A program made the translations under genes and the position numbers. Of a stretch of 23,646 nt of DNA, positions 7,091 through 16,020 are shown piece after piece. Source of the stretch: Mesotoga sp. UBA6090 (GTDB taxonomy: Bacteria > Thermotogota > Thermotogae > Petrotogales > Kosmotogaceae); NCBI RefSeq assembly GCF_002435945.1, contig NZ_DIXC01000033.1, positions 1 to 23,646 of the forward strand. Reading direction: 5' to 3'. The notes under the pieces were generated by a model. The model made no database searches. It saw nothing but the letters and a program-made list of their open reading frames with translations, and was not told the origin of the DNA. Position 1 is the first letter of the stretch. Every line of letters starts with the position of its first letter.

Positions 7091-8245
7091 CTAAGAATTA
7101 CCAATTCTTTTTGTCAAACTCCCTCTGCGGAGCGCAGGATCAATGTGTTTTTTCTTCCACTCTTCGACAGATGATAGATAGGTCTGCTCAAAGAAGACTC
7201 TTAAGGCAAGTTCTTGGGGCCAATAATTTTCTGCTCTGAAATCCAGTACTCCATCTTCGCTAAGAAAGTATGAGCCTGCAACATTGTTGACTTTTAGCTG
7301 AATAGGGGTAATCACACCTATGAACGGAGAGATCTCAATGATCCAGTATTTCCCTTCTCTATCCCTCATCATGTCTACTCCAAGCATTGCTTTTCCTATC
7401 GCAGAATAGGTTTTCAGAGCAATTTCAATAGCTTCGTCTGGTAAGTCTTCTTTAATAACTAAACCGCTCCCGGAGGCTCTGAAGTCATTATGCTTTGGCT
7501 TCCTGAAGTATCCAGTTATAACATTCCCCGCAATATTGACTCTAAGGTCCATTCCTTCTCCCTCAATGAAACGCTGGAAGTAGACATAGTTCTTCTGACG
7601 AAAGTATGCATTGCTGCACTTCTTTCCATAGAAAGAGAAGACCTTGCGAGAAAAACGGGAAAGCTGTCCAAGGTTCTTAATCAGATCTACTTCCCTAGAG
7701 CTAGCACCGTGAAAGCGTTTTGAAACTAGTGGATAAGTAAGTTTGGTTTTCATTTGTTCGATTTCATAGTAATCGTTAGAAATGAACGTATCTGCAACGG
7801 GTAGCCCATTCATTTTCAAGAAGTATGTAGACATTACCTTGTCATCGCAAAGAAGAAGCGTTTCATAGTCGGGAAAACATTTCTTGCCCAATTTTTTCTC
7901 AAGTATATAGATCTTTCTCTTCATTTCATCTAGTTCAGCGGGGCCACTATTCGGGGACCAGATTATCAAGTCATAATTCTTTGCCGTTTCTAGCCAGTCA
8001 GAACGATGATAATCGAATATCTCAAAATCAAATCTGTTGTTCTTCAGAAACCTCCTGAATTTCGTCCAGTGGGGATTCTCATTGGTATCCCGGGTTAGAC
8101 CGACGGATGGTTTTGCAGTTTCCTCTGGCCAGTCTATTAGAACCTTTTCAGCCTCTTTGATATCTACCTTATCAGTCTTAGGTAATCTAGTATCTGGAAT
8201 TCCAACAATTCTCCATTCGACAAAGCGACGGATCTTGTCAATCAT
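7091..8245 (-). CDS. ATP-grasp ligase (RimK/carbamoyl-phosphate-synthase-like)
   Basis: 384 residues with a C-terminal ATP-grasp domain. Features are a substrate-side stretch LLLCDDKVMSTYFLKMNGLP (about 130-149), the ATP-binding strand YPLVSKRFHGASSREV, YFQRFIEGEGMDLRVNIAGN, and the metal-binding GVDMMRDREGKYWIIEISPF. The RKPKHNDFRASGSG segment matches the R...NDFR...G-G pattern of RimK-type enzymes, which join a carboxylate to an amine through an acyl phosphate. In a polysaccharide operon it most likely amidates a uronic acid or attaches an amino acid to a sugar; the actual substrate is unknown. AGAGGTGG lies just upstream of ATG 8245. The last 50 residues (after RAENYW) are probably alpha-helical and unassigned. 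Confidence 0.78.
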   Translation of the reverse strand: MIDKIRRFVEWRIVGIPDTRLPKTDKVDIKEAEKVLIDWPEETAKPSVGLTRDTNENPHWTKFRRFLKNNRFDFEIFDYHRSDWLETAKNYDLIIWSPNSGPAELDEMKRKIYILEKKLGKKCFPDYETLLLCDDKVMSTYFLKMNGLPVADTFISNDYYEIEQMKTKLTYPLVSKRFHGASSREVDLIKNLGQLSRFSRKVFSFYGKKCSNAYFRQKNYVYFQRFIEGEGMDLRVNIAGNVITGYFRKPKHNDFRASGSGLVIKEDLPDEAIEIALKTYSAIGKAMLGVDMMRDREGKYWIIEISPFIGVITPIQLKVNNVAGSYFLSEDGVLDFRAENYWPQELALRVFFEQTYLSSVEEWKKKHIDPALRRGSLTKRIGNS

Positions 8246-8302
8246 TTGCCACCTCTTTTTAGAGGAATTTCACAGCTACTTACCTCAAGCATAGCTCCAT
8301 TC

Positions 8303-9397
8303 TCAACTGGGATAGTTATCTTCACAAACTTCTTCAACAAAATCTCTGAAACTCTCGCGTTTGCTATTGTCCCATACGAAATCATTGTGATACTTCTCCA
8401 AATTGTGAAGATACTCATCATAAGCATCAATCGAATAACATATCTTAGCGAAATTCTCGTTAGGCTGTTCAATAAGATTCAAAACCAGTCCCGTCCCTGT
8501 TCTTTCAACTATTCTTCTCATTGACACAAACCTTTCTGCAACCAAAACAGGTGTTCCTGCGGCAAGAGAATCGTAGAATTTGTGAGGAAGCGAGTAGATG
8601 TCATTCTTGTAATTCAGATCCGATCTACTGTTAAATGCAATTAGGGTAAAACGAGCTCTGGATATTCTTTCCATCATCTTCTCATACTTTAAGAAAGGAA
8701 TATTTTCATCCGCCATTTTCCATTTCATACCAATCGATACAATTCTAAATTTGCTCTTCAGTCTAACAACAAGTTCTCTGGAGATAGAAATATCTCTTTG
8801 AGTACCTCCAACAACAACAATCTCGTTTTGCCTATTATCTTGAAAGATCCCATTTGCAGATTCGTATGCGTAATTTGGTAGAATGAAGCGTTTTACGGAT
8901 TGACCAGTTTTTCGAAGCATGTAATTCGATGCGTCTTCTGATGCAAAGACCACTCCATCACAAAGTGAAAATTGCTTTCTCAGAATTCCCCACATTATTG
9001 GTCTAAAGATTGATGCTTTCTCAGGAAGCCGTTGTTCTGGCATGATCTCGTGAAGATCGTAGATTATTATTTTTCCTCTCTTTTTTGCTTCAGAGAATAT
9101 TCTAACAGGCATCAAAGCGGGTGAAAAGTGGAAATACGCCAAGTCGTAATCCTTTTGGCGAACTAGTCTCAAGATTTCTTTATCAAAACTAAACCGCTTT
9201 CCATACCTTCCTAAACCCTTCATTGAATTCCTGTTCAAGGGGTAGTTCTTGACATTAGTAAGTTCTTCTTCATTTTTTGTTCCTGAGTCTTCCCAATACT
9301 GATAGTGTACTAATCCACATTGCCGAAATACATCTACTGTTCTTGCAACCCTTTTATCATTTTTGGTGTGTCCATAACCTATCACCAGTACTTTCAT
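8303..9397 (-). CDS. Glycosyltransferase, GT4-like
   Basis: 364 residues. The N-terminus MKVLVIGYGHTKNDKRVART is typical of GT-B enzymes of this type (D-x-R close to the first loop). YDLHEIMPEQ at about 125-134 is the acceptor-domain D-x-H-E motif often seen in GT4 surface-polysaccharide enzymes. The C-terminal half has IVVVGGTQRDISISRELV, then YSLPHKFYDSLAAGTPVLVA, the E/K-F-Y-D-x-L-A-x-G-x-P signature at the donor site. No membrane segment is seen. Its ATG overlaps the stop of the upstream adenylating enzyme as ATGA (9394-9397), so the two are translationally coupled. Sugar specificity cannot be deduced. Confidence 0.85.
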   Translation of the reverse strand: MKVLVIGYGHTKNDKRVARTVDVFRQCGLVHYQYWEDSGTKNEEELTNVKNYPLNRNSMKGLGRYGKRFSFDKEILRLVRQKDYDLAYFHFSPALMPVRIFSEAKKRGKIIIYDLHEIMPEQRLPEKASIFRPIMWGILRKQFSLCDGVVFASEDASNYMLRKTGQSVKRFILPNYAYESANGIFQDNRQNEIVVVGGTQRDISISRELVVRLKSKFRIVSIGMKWKMADENIPFLKYEKMMERISRARFTLIAFNSRSDLNYKNDIYSLPHKFYDSLAAGTPVLVAERFVSMRRIVERTGTGLVLNLIEQPNENFAKICYSIDAYDEYLHNLEKYHNDFVWDNSKRESFRDFVEEVCEDNYPS

Positions 9398-10764
9398 ATT
9401 CTTCTCTCCGTTCTAATGCATCTGTTTACGACATTTCTTATCTTACCGCCTGTGGCATCAATTTTGGTGACCTCACTTATCTTTATAGCTGCGTTGTCCC
9501 CCAGTAGTTTGGACAACATTTTGATGAAGTCCCCAGTTGGTTTCTCATCTGTGATTGTCAGTTTAAACTCATATTCTCCCTTGTCAGTTTGAATTAGCTG
9601 GTAGTTCTGAAACGGTTTCAAAAGAGGCTTCAAGTGCATACGAATTGTAACCGGCAACACAGGATTACGCTCTGTATCAAACACAATGTCATCGATCCTT
9701 CCGATCACCTTTTTGATTACTAAAGGTAGGCTTCTGCCACAACTACAACTGGATCTTTCACAAGGAACAATCAGGTCTTCAATTCTGTATCTGATAAACG
9801 GCATTGCATTGTTCCAAAGCGAAGTACCAATAACGGAGTAGAAACCCTCTTCTCCACTACTCTCTAGCTCTGTAATCCCATACTCAGGCGCCTCATGTAA
9901 CCCGTTGTGCTTTTCACATTCAAACGCTGCAACTACACATTCGCTAACACCATACGACTCGAAGACTTTGCACCCGAAAGCATTTTCGATCTTATCCCTG
10001 GCTGTATCAATAAGAGTCTCACCTGTTGTGAAGACAGCTTTTACCTTCAACTTTTCTCTTCTTCTCAACATCTCATCTGCCAGTATTTCAATTCCCGTTG
10101 GGTGCCCTTGAATGAAGAGGGGCTCGAATTCCATCAGCTTCTCAATGTAGGAGGAAATGGTATTGCTATTCAGATGATGAATCGACATCAAGAGCTGGTT
10201 CTCGCTCTTGTTGTATATCCAGTAAGGAGGTCTCTCACCAATTACCCTAGCCCCCAGAGTCACCCTTTTGTCACCCAGATGAACTCCAGCCCAACCATAA
10301 AATCGCCAGAGCGCAGCAAAATTCAACCTGTAAAGGCTTAGAGGCAGAAAGAATTCGAGTTTTGCTCCCGTTGTTCCGCTTGAAAAGTCCTTGATCGTTT
10401 CGATACTTCTGATGTTTTCGCTGGTGAATGATCGTGGATCACTCTTTATCATATCTTTGGTCATAACTGGAATCTCTTTCAGGATTTCTAGAGAAGTAAC
10501 ATCTGAGGGTCGAAGATCAATATCTCGAAACAGCTTCCTGAAGTGAGGAACATTCTCGTAGGAGTTCGATATGACTTGTCGCAATCTTTCTATTTGGAAG
10601 ATCATTAGTCTTTCCTGGTCCCAATACTGACTCTCCTCGAGAAACTCGAGGAGCTTTCCAAATTCCCCGCCAAATCGCCTGCTATGCAATCTCCTTGCAT
10701 AGATATTGGCTAACAACTCTCTCAATGCTACTGGAAGTCTTGAGTAGATGTTTACAATACTCAT
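9394..10764 (-). CDS. CapK/PaaK-like adenylate-forming enzyme
   Basis: 456 residues, the usual length for phenylacetate-CoA-ligase-like CapK proteins. The phosphate-binding loop is SSGTTG (residues 128-133). The adenine-site motif is YGVSECVV (near 271-278), and the ribose-binding Asp region reads MPFIRYRIEDLIVPCE. A C-x-C-G-R...GRIDD stretch is typical of PaaK relatives. Such enzymes activate a carboxylic acid as acyl-AMP; CapK versions sit in capsule and LPS loci and their substrates are mostly unknown. The start overlaps the stop of the CapA-like gene by one base (TAATG at 10764), and the 3' end overlaps the next GT4, so all three are co-translated. It may supply an acyl group for sugar decoration (inference). 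Confidence 0.88.
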   Translation of the reverse strand: MSIVNIYSRLPVALRELLANIYARRLHSRRFGGEFGKLLEFLEESQYWDQERLMIFQIERLRQVISNSYENVPHFRKLFRDIDLRPSDVTSLEILKEIPVMTKDMIKSDPRSFTSENIRSIETIKDFSSGTTGAKLEFFLPLSLYRLNFAALWRFYGWAGVHLGDKRVTLGARVIGERPPYWIYNKSENQLLMSIHHLNSNTISSYIEKLMEFEPLFIQGHPTGIEILADEMLRRREKLKVKAVFTTGETLIDTARDKIENAFGCKVFESYGVSECVVAAFECEKHNGLHEAPEYGITELESSGEEGFYSVIGTSLWNNAMPFIRYRIEDLIVPCERSSCSCGRSLPLVIKKVIGRIDDIVFDTERNPVLPVTIRMHLKPLLKPFQNYQLIQTDKGEYEFKLTITDEKPTGDFIKMLSKLLGDNAAIKISEVTKIDATGGKIRNVVNRCIRTERRI

Positions 10765-11846
10765 TATTCTTTCCCTCGCAAATGCATGAAGGTTTTTCTA
10801 ACAACCCTTTTCAGAACATCTAGCAAAAACCTAACGGTTGTTTTGAATCCTTTACTTCTAATCATCCACATTATTCTTGAAAGTTGATAATTCCAAACGT
10901 ACAACTTACTGAGTACTATAATCCTAAGAGCCCCGGGGTTATTTGAAAGTGAAGTACTGTATTTCTCGATTTTTCGATGCAGTTTTCTGATCTCTCTCTT
11001 GTCTTCAACCAAGTTCACTGTCAAGTCAGATGACTTCTTTGTGAATAGAATTTCCGAAAGTGATAATCCATTCTTAGAGATCTCAAAAATAGGAACGATT
11101 GAGGTCTTTCTTCCTGATACCGGAACGTCAAATATGAAATCACCAAGCCCGTAAAGAATCATCCCACCTTCTGCAATACGTTCAAAGCCGCTTACGAAAT
11201 GACTATGACTAGTAATTACTAGATCCGCTCCCTTGATCACAAGCTTTCTTGCAGATTCAACTAGTTTCCTTGACGGAAATGGAGTAAACTCCTTACCTGC
11301 ATGCAGCAGGACAACGTTCGCGACGATATCTTCACGCTCGTCAAGTTCGTTAAGAAGCGAAGAATTCAGAAGATCAGAAAGCTTAAGTATTGAGAAAGAT
11401 GATCCTGCAAATTCAGGATACAGAGAATCTTCTATGCAACCAATTAACGAAATATTCCCTCCATTAGAAGCAATTATTCTTGGGTAGCAAAGATCTTTCG
11501 ATCCAGAGCAAATCCCCGTGAATCCAATATTGAGCTTATTCAGTGTAGCTATTGTTTCTACTACACCCGTTTCGCCGCAATCAAAAATGTGATTGTTTGC
11601 AAGAGACATGCATTCAAAATGTGTAAGCAATTCAGCGTAGGCGGGAGGCATATAGAAGTCCCCGATGATTTTGTTTCCACTGCAAATAGGTGTCTCTAAA
11701 TTCCCGATCAGATAATCAAGGTTTGAAAGCCTTCTAAGGAGATCCTCTGACAATACGGAATCAAGCACTCTGCTCTTTTGAGCCTTCAGGAAACCACGCG
11801 CAAGCATAACATCTCCGCAAAACCCGATTGTTGACTTGGAATTCAA
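10764..11846 (-). CDS. CapA-family protein (calcineurin-like phosphoesterase fold)
   Basis: 360 residues with the PGA_cap motifs in order. They are FCGDVMLARG (9-18), GNLETPI (48-54), SLANNHIFDCGETGVVETI (81-99), LLHAGKEFTPFPS, then GADLVITSHSHFVSGFE and ILYGLGDFIFD. These Asp/Asn/His residues line a two-metal site in this fold. CapA proteins take part in poly-gamma-glutamate capsule synthesis in Bacillus and also occur widely in other polysaccharide loci, where the role is unclear. HWG is replaced by HAG in the fifth motif. No N-terminal signal or membrane anchor is visible, which suggests a cytoplasmic protein. The start is a TTG at 11846, two bases after the stop of the upstream gene, with GGGAG about ten bases upstream. 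Confidence 0.88.
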   Translation of the reverse strand: MNSKSTIGFCGDVMLARGFLKAQKSRVLDSVLSEDLLRRLSNLDYLIGNLETPICSGNKIIGDFYMPPAYAELLTHFECMSLANNHIFDCGETGVVETIATLNKLNIGFTGICSGSKDLCYPRIIASNGGNISLIGCIEDSLYPEFAGSSFSILKLSDLLNSSLLNELDEREDIVANVVLLHAGKEFTPFPSRKLVESARKLVIKGADLVITSHSHFVSGFERIAEGGMILYGLGDFIFDVPVSGRKTSIVPIFEISKNGLSLSEILFTKKSSDLTVNLVEDKREIRKLHRKIEKYSTSLSNNPGALRIIVLSKLYVWNYQLSRIMWMIRSKGFKTTVRFLLDVLKRVVRKTFMHLRGKE

Positions 11847-11848
11847 AA

Positions 11849-12715
11849 CTAAAGCTCCCAGAAGGAAATAAGTGTCACGCCGTTTTCTCTGGCGGCTTCC
11901 TTGACTTCGGCAGATTTCATGATAGCAACTTCTTCTAGTCTTTCATCAACGTAAATCGCGTATTTTCTCAGCGTATCGTCAGGATAACCTGGATGACAGT
12001 AAATCTCGTTTGTTCCTTCTGGAATTCTTTTCATTATAGCTACCCAAGTCTCAAGATTGCTTTTCTTGCTTCTGTCAAGATACGCAGGTGTAATCAACCT
12101 ATCAGCGGCTTTGAATCCATTTCTTTCTGCCATTCTAGTATTCCTTCTTGCATAAATATGTGTCGCGATCTGTTTTGGATGAGATATATAATATTTTGCC
12201 AAAGCCCGTGTGCGATTCTTGCTCGCCGATGAAAATAGATAGCGTCTGTGAGTTCGAATTGCTTTAATACCAAACTCCTCTGCGACACTCATCCCACTTC
12301 TAAAGAAAGGTGGATAAAGATGCTTGTTCTGATGTCCATCCCAGTGGGAGATTTCCACACCATAGCTTCTGAGCATTCTCGCTTGTGCTCTTAGCTCCTT
12401 AACCATTTCCTCTTCAACTATCCTTCCTTTCATTAGAAGTGAAGAAAAGCGGGTACCGTGGAATTCGCCCTTTTCATTAACTAGAGAGGGAATTTCTTTG
12501 GGTTTACAAACCGGGAAACCGACGGAGAGATTGAAATGAATTCCAATGCTTAAAAACTTAAACTCTCTTGCAAGTTTACCAACCTCTTCAATGGCTGGAA
12601 AATTGACAACGCAACTAGTGCTTGTTACTATTCCATCTGTAACGCTCTCAAAGATCCCTCTGTTTATTCCAAATGTAAAACCAAATCCATCGGCATTGAC
12701 AATCAACCGTTTCAT
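11849..12715 (-). CDS. ChbG/YdjC-family carbohydrate deacetylase
   Basis: 288 residues, the normal family length. The metal-site motifs are visible: NADGFG at 7-12 (usually NADDFG, so the second Asp is Gly), GIHFNLSVG with His60, and SHWDGHQNKHLYP with His124, His128 and His132. The C-terminal ...YCHPGYPDD is also typical. ChbG and relatives remove an N-acetyl group from acetylated aminosugars using a divalent metal. Here it may deacetylate an N-acetyl sugar in the growing repeat unit, freeing an amine that the adenylating or ATP-grasp enzyme could acylate (inference). It abuts the GT4 stop at 12716 and leads into CapA. Asp9 and the His residues are kept, so activity is plausible. Confidence 0.88.
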   Translation of the reverse strand: MKRLIVNADGFGFTFGINRGIFESVTDGIVTSTSCVVNFPAIEEVGKLAREFKFLSIGIHFNLSVGFPVCKPKEIPSLVNEKGEFHGTRFSSLLMKGRIVEEEMVKELRAQARMLRSYGVEISHWDGHQNKHLYPPFFRSGMSVAEEFGIKAIRTHRRYLFSSASKNRTRALAKYYISHPKQIATHIYARRNTRMAERNGFKAADRLITPAYLDRSKKSNLETWVAIMKRIPEGTNEIYCHPGYPDDTLRKYAIYVDERLEEVAIMKSAEVKEAARENGVTLISFWEL

Positions 12716-13837
12716 CTAATTACCTCCGAGAATCTTGCTGTATGAATGAAGTAACTTTGGTTCTTCACTCATCTCCCAGTTTAGTCGCTCAAGAATCGTT
12801 TGTCGAGCTTCCGCGGAAATTCTGCCCATTCGAGCAGGGTCATCAAGGAGATCGTTTATGGCGACTGCATAGTCTTCGGCGCTTTGACTTTCGACTAGGA
12901 TAGAATCCTTTTGGTCAGTAAGAAGCAATGACAGTTCCGGAAGCGATGTACTTACAATCGCTAGACCGTAAGCCATGTACTCAAAGACCTTCATAGGGAT
13001 TGCAACTTGGAATCTCTTTTCAAAAGGATGATAATTAAAACCTACTGAAGATAACCTGACTAGTTCCAAAGCCTTCATATGTTCCACTTTCTCCATCAAT
13101 ATAAGGTGTCTTTGAATTGATTTACTCGCACTGTTCGAGTTAACCCATTCAATCGTCTCGGTGGACAAGCCGACGAAGACCCACGAAAAGTCCTCTCTCA
13201 GTCGCGAAAGTTCAGAGATAACATCCAGCATGAACTTCATTCTTAGTTGTGAAACAGTTCCGAGGTGAATGATATCGAATTCTTTGCCGGCACTGCTCTC
13301 CGATTCATGTTCTTCCAGACTATCGATACGGAAGAGATTCATAATCACAGTCTTCCTCTTGGCTTTCTCATACTCCTCTGAGAGAGACTGAGTCGGAAAA
13401 ACTAGCATGTCGAAAGCCTTCGAGGGAACTGTCTCAAGAACAAACCTCAGGATTGCCGAGAATAGTCCTCCGGACTTTCTTCCCTTTCTCGCTGGAATTA
13501 CCTCTACATAATGCTCATGAACATCGTAAACCACTTTCTTACGCAGCAACTTCATGAAAAGTCCAGCAAAAATGAAGTCTGGATCATGAAAATGATATAT
13601 CGCTGCTTTTTCTCTTAAGGCCCTGCGTAAGGCTCTCCACGGCATTACGATTCGAGAGATAAGGCCTCTCCTCGATCTCTTTATTGAAAGGACTCTCACA
13701 CCGCTCTTCTCAAAATCTCTTTCACCTGGCGCGATAAGTGCTACATCATAGCCATTTGCACTCAAACTCTGACACTCGTTGTAGAAGATCCTTGCGTCAA
13801 GCGCAGGGTGAGCTGTAGTAATATGACAGACCTTCAT
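12716..13837 (-). CDS. Glycosyltransferase, GT4
   Basis: 373 residues from ATG 13837. A longer frame reaches 13873, but MKVCHITTAHPALDARIFYN is the normal GT4 beginning. ATG 13837 overlaps the preceding stop as ATGA, with GAGG upstream. The N-domain has HFHDPDFI and VVYDVHEHYVEVIP (a D-x-H-E motif). The C-domain has FDIIHLGTVSQLRMKFML and IPMKVFEYMAYGLAIVSTSL, matching the K-x-F-E-Y-M-A-x-G donor motif. The family transfers a sugar from a nucleotide donor to a lipid-linked acceptor on the cytoplasmic face with retention of configuration. Specificity is unknown. It lies between the GT2 and deacetylase genes without a gap, fitting ordered assembly of one repeat unit. Confidence 0.9.
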   Translation of the reverse strand: MKVCHITTAHPALDARIFYNECQSLSANGYDVALIAPGERDFEKSGVRVLSIKRSRRGLISRIVMPWRALRRALREKAAIYHFHDPDFIFAGLFMKLLRKKVVYDVHEHYVEVIPARKGRKSGGLFSAILRFVLETVPSKAFDMLVFPTQSLSEEYEKAKRKTVIMNLFRIDSLEEHESESSAGKEFDIIHLGTVSQLRMKFMLDVISELSRLREDFSWVFVGLSTETIEWVNSNSASKSIQRHLILMEKVEHMKALELVRLSSVGFNYHPFEKRFQVAIPMKVFEYMAYGLAIVSTSLPELSLLLTDQKDSILVESQSAEDYAVAINDLLDDPARMGRISAEARQTILERLNWEMSEEPKLLHSYSKILGGN

Positions 13838-14841
13838 GATTTCGCTGCCCTCGCTGAAAAGATAACCGCACACAAGGACCCAATTCCGTAAGATATGTGA
13901 AGTATAGGAAAGGCAAGGATCATTAGAAGCGTAACGCTCAAGCTTTCTCCCTTGCTAAACGACTCAATCAACATCAAGAACAAATAAACACATAGTATCA
14001 TTACGAGAAGCTTACCTATAATAGAGAAAAATACCCAAAAAACGATCCCAATCAGCAGTGTCAATACAAAAACCAGAGGAATCAAATGTCTTATTGAAAA
14101 CGGATTGTCTGCATATTTTGCTCCTGTGATAATCCAAAAACCATTCGCAAAGTTGTTCTTCCAGAGCTCTTTGAAAGTCGATCGTGAGTAGTATGTCAGT
14201 TCAATGTCGGGAAAGAGAATTATTTTGCCCCCCGCGCGTTTCAAACGCAAATTGAATTCTATATCTTGATTTCTTACGAGTTTTTCGTTGAAATAGCCGA
14301 TTCTGTCGAAGACCTCTCTCTTGTAGCAGCCGAAGGGAACGGTATCTACTTCTGTAGGTTTGCTCACACCTGTTCTGAACTTGGCACCTCCCACCCCAAG
14401 CGGGCTTGAGAGAACTTTTGAGATAGCAATTCCGACAGCCGATTTGACACGTGGCTCAGTCTTCATTACTCCGCCAACATTGTCTGCTCCAGTCTCGATG
14501 GCATGTTTGATACACTTCGAGATGTAGTCTGAGGGCATCTCGCTATGTGCACCGCTGAAGAAGACGTATTCGCCTTTAGAAGCCTTCACGCCTAAATTCA
14601 TCGCGACGGGAGTGATCTTTCTTTCATTATCAATTAACAATACTCTATCGTCTCGTCTTGAAATCTCAGTAACGATCTCTCTTGTTCTATCCTCGCTCAT
14701 TCCATCGACTACGATTACCTCTATGAGTTCTCCGGGATAGTCACATTTTAGAAATGATTCAACGCATCTTTTGATAAACTTTTCTTCGTTTCTGGCAGGT
14801 ATAATAATCGAAACTTTCGGCAATTTCAAACTATTCACCAC
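13834..14841 (-). CDS. Glycosyltransferase, GT2, with C-terminal membrane segments (ExoA-like)
   Basis: 335 residues. The GT2 core starts KVSIIIPARNEEKFIKRCVE and continues with VIVVDGMSEDRT. The acceptor-side motif is ...NEKLVRNQDIEFNLRLKRAGG (around 190-210), the usual E-D-x-E-x-x-x-R region in variant form. Residues about 240-330 form three or four hydrophobic helices, which anchor the enzyme to the membrane. The order (GT2 core, then C-terminal helices, with ISxVLSSPLGVGGAKFRTG) recalls ExoA-type beta-glycosyltransferases. The start is taken as the first of two adjacent GTG codons at 14841 and 14838; no good ribosome site is visible, so the exact start is unsure. It heads a run of tightly overlapping genes. 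Confidence 0.85.
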   Translation of the reverse strand: MVNSLKLPKVSIIIPARNEEKFIKRCVESFLKCDYPGELIEVIVVDGMSEDRTREIVTEISRRDDRVLLIDNERKITPVAMNLGVKASKGEYVFFSGAHSEMPSDYISKCIKHAIETGADNVGGVMKTEPRVKSAVGIAISKVLSSPLGVGGAKFRTGVSKPTEVDTVPFGCYKREVFDRIGYFNEKLVRNQDIEFNLRLKRAGGKIILFPDIELTYYSRSTFKELWKNNFANGFWIITGAKYADNPFSIRHLIPLVFVLTLLIGIVFWVFFSIIGKLLVMILCVYLFLMLIESFSKGESLSVTLLMILAFPILHISYGIGSLCAVIFSARAAKS

Positions 14842-14909
14842 ATTTCAGCGTCTTGGCAAAAATGCTGATTCTTTGAATTCGAAAAATCATACAGAATCAG
14901 AAGCTTTTC

Positions 14910-16016
14910 TTAGAACTTCACAGGAATGCCCTCTCTTGCCGACTTATATATCCCGAGAATGATCTCTACAGATTTCTTACCTTCTTCTCCGTTGACAAAG
15001 GGTTCGCGATCATCGATAATCGCTCTGGCGAAATCCTTAAAGGCCGTTATGTGACCTGAACCATACACCGTATCCGGGTCGGGTAAATCCATGAACGGGT
15101 GTGACTCCTCGCCTTCGAACTTCCAGGTTTGGATTTTGTTCACTGCCAACCCGCCAAGTACGACAGTTCCCTTTTCACCGAACACCGAAAGAGTCTCTTC
15201 CAGATTCCTCGGATATACGTTTGCCGTTCCTTCGATTATACCAATAGAGCCGTTCTTGAATCTAACAATCGCAGCCCCAAAATCCTCTGTCTCTATATAA
15301 GGGTGATTGTAGTTCTCTGTCACTGCGAATACCTCTTGCACTTCCCCTCCCAGCATCCACTGAAGAAGGTCGATGTTGTGCGAACACTGGTTCATAATCG
15401 TGCCGCCATCCATCGCCCACGTTCCTCTCCAGCTGGCCTGCTTGTAATACTCTTCGTTTCTGTTCCAGAGGATACGCGCCGTGGCAGTAAATACACTACC
15501 GAACTTACCTGAATCAATCGCCTTTCTAAGCTCCTGAACTGGAGGATTAAACCTGTTTTGAACACAGACGGCTAGTTTCAAGTTCTTCTCTCTCGACAGG
15601 GCTATCATTTGGTCCATATGTTCTAAAGCGAGTGCCATTGGCTTTTCTACAAGGACATGTTTTCCCGCCGACAAAAAGTCAATTGTGTTTCTAAAGTGAT
15701 TCCCGCTCTCAGTGGCAATGGTGACGAAGTCGATGTCATCAGCGCATAATTCGGAATAGTCTGTTGTTACAGTAGGCATGCGCTGATCGTTGTAGGTTGT
15801 TGGTTGTATGCTATTCGTAAAAGCTTTTTCCCCACAACGCACAACGTATGACGCACAACGGTTCTTGTATTCTTCAGCGGCTCTTTCGGCTTTCTCTGGC
15901 ACAAGATCGCAAACTGCAACGAGATCGATCAGATCACTGTTTGCTGCAAAGGCCTCTATGTGTTTCTTCGTTCCTATTCTTCCGCAACCAATGAGGGCGG
16001 CACGTAGTTTTTTCAT
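14910..16016 (-). CDS. wbpB: Gfo/Idh/MocA oxidoreductase, WbpB/WlbA-like, with an in-frame palindrome insertion
   Basis: 368 residues. The NAD-binding motif is GCGRIG (10-15), the catalytic EKP is at 124-126, and the active-site histidine lies in SHNIDLLQW (His213). WbpB/WlbA oxidises C3 of UDP-N-acetylglucosaminuronic acid, giving the 3-keto sugar for transamination. The neighbouring dehydrogenase, aminotransferase and acetyltransferase genes support this role. Residues 53-76 are not family sequence: they are encoded by a 72-base palindrome of GTTGT/ACAAC arms (15789-15860), exactly 24 codons inserted in frame between the second beta-alpha unit and the VTTDYSEL strand. The reading frame and all catalytic residues are intact, so the enzyme may still work with an extra surface loop. 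GGAAGGA lies before ATG 16016. Confidence 0.88.
   Translation of the reverse strand: MKKLRAALIGCGRIGTKKHIEAFAANSDLIDLVAVCDLVPEKAERAAEEYKNRCASYVVRCGEKAFTNSIQPTTYNDQRMPTVTTDYSELCADDIDFVTIATESGNHFRNTIDFLSAGKHVLVEKPMALALEHMDQMIALSREKNLKLAVCVQNRFNPPVQELRKAIDSGKFGSVFTATARILWNRNEEYYKQASWRGTWAMDGGTIMNQCSHNIDLLQWMLGGEVQEVFAVTENYNHPYIETEDFGAAIVRFKNGSIGIIEGTANVYPRNLEETLSVFGEKGTVVLGGLAVNKIQTWKFEGEESHPFMDLPDPDTVYGSGHITAFKDFARAIIDDREPFVNGEEGKKSVEIILGIYKSAREGIPVKF
15788..15860. repeat. GTTGT/ACAAC palindromic element inside the wbpB-like gene
   Basis: The left arm is CGTTGTAGGTTGTTGGTTGT from 15788. The right arm at 15833-15860 contains CACAACGCACAACG and ends GACGCACAACG. About 20 bases (TGC...TTTTTCC) separate them. 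The arms are built of the same GTTGT/ACAAC units as the intergenic elements at 16033, 16507, 17862, 18681 and 20275. It adds a whole number of codons to the host gene. Confidence 0.8.
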
Positions 16017-16020
16017 GAAA

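Noticed and set aside
13838..13873. Twelve extra N-terminal residues on the GT4 protein
   Set aside because: ATG 13837 gives the canonical start and an ATGA overlap with the preceding gene.
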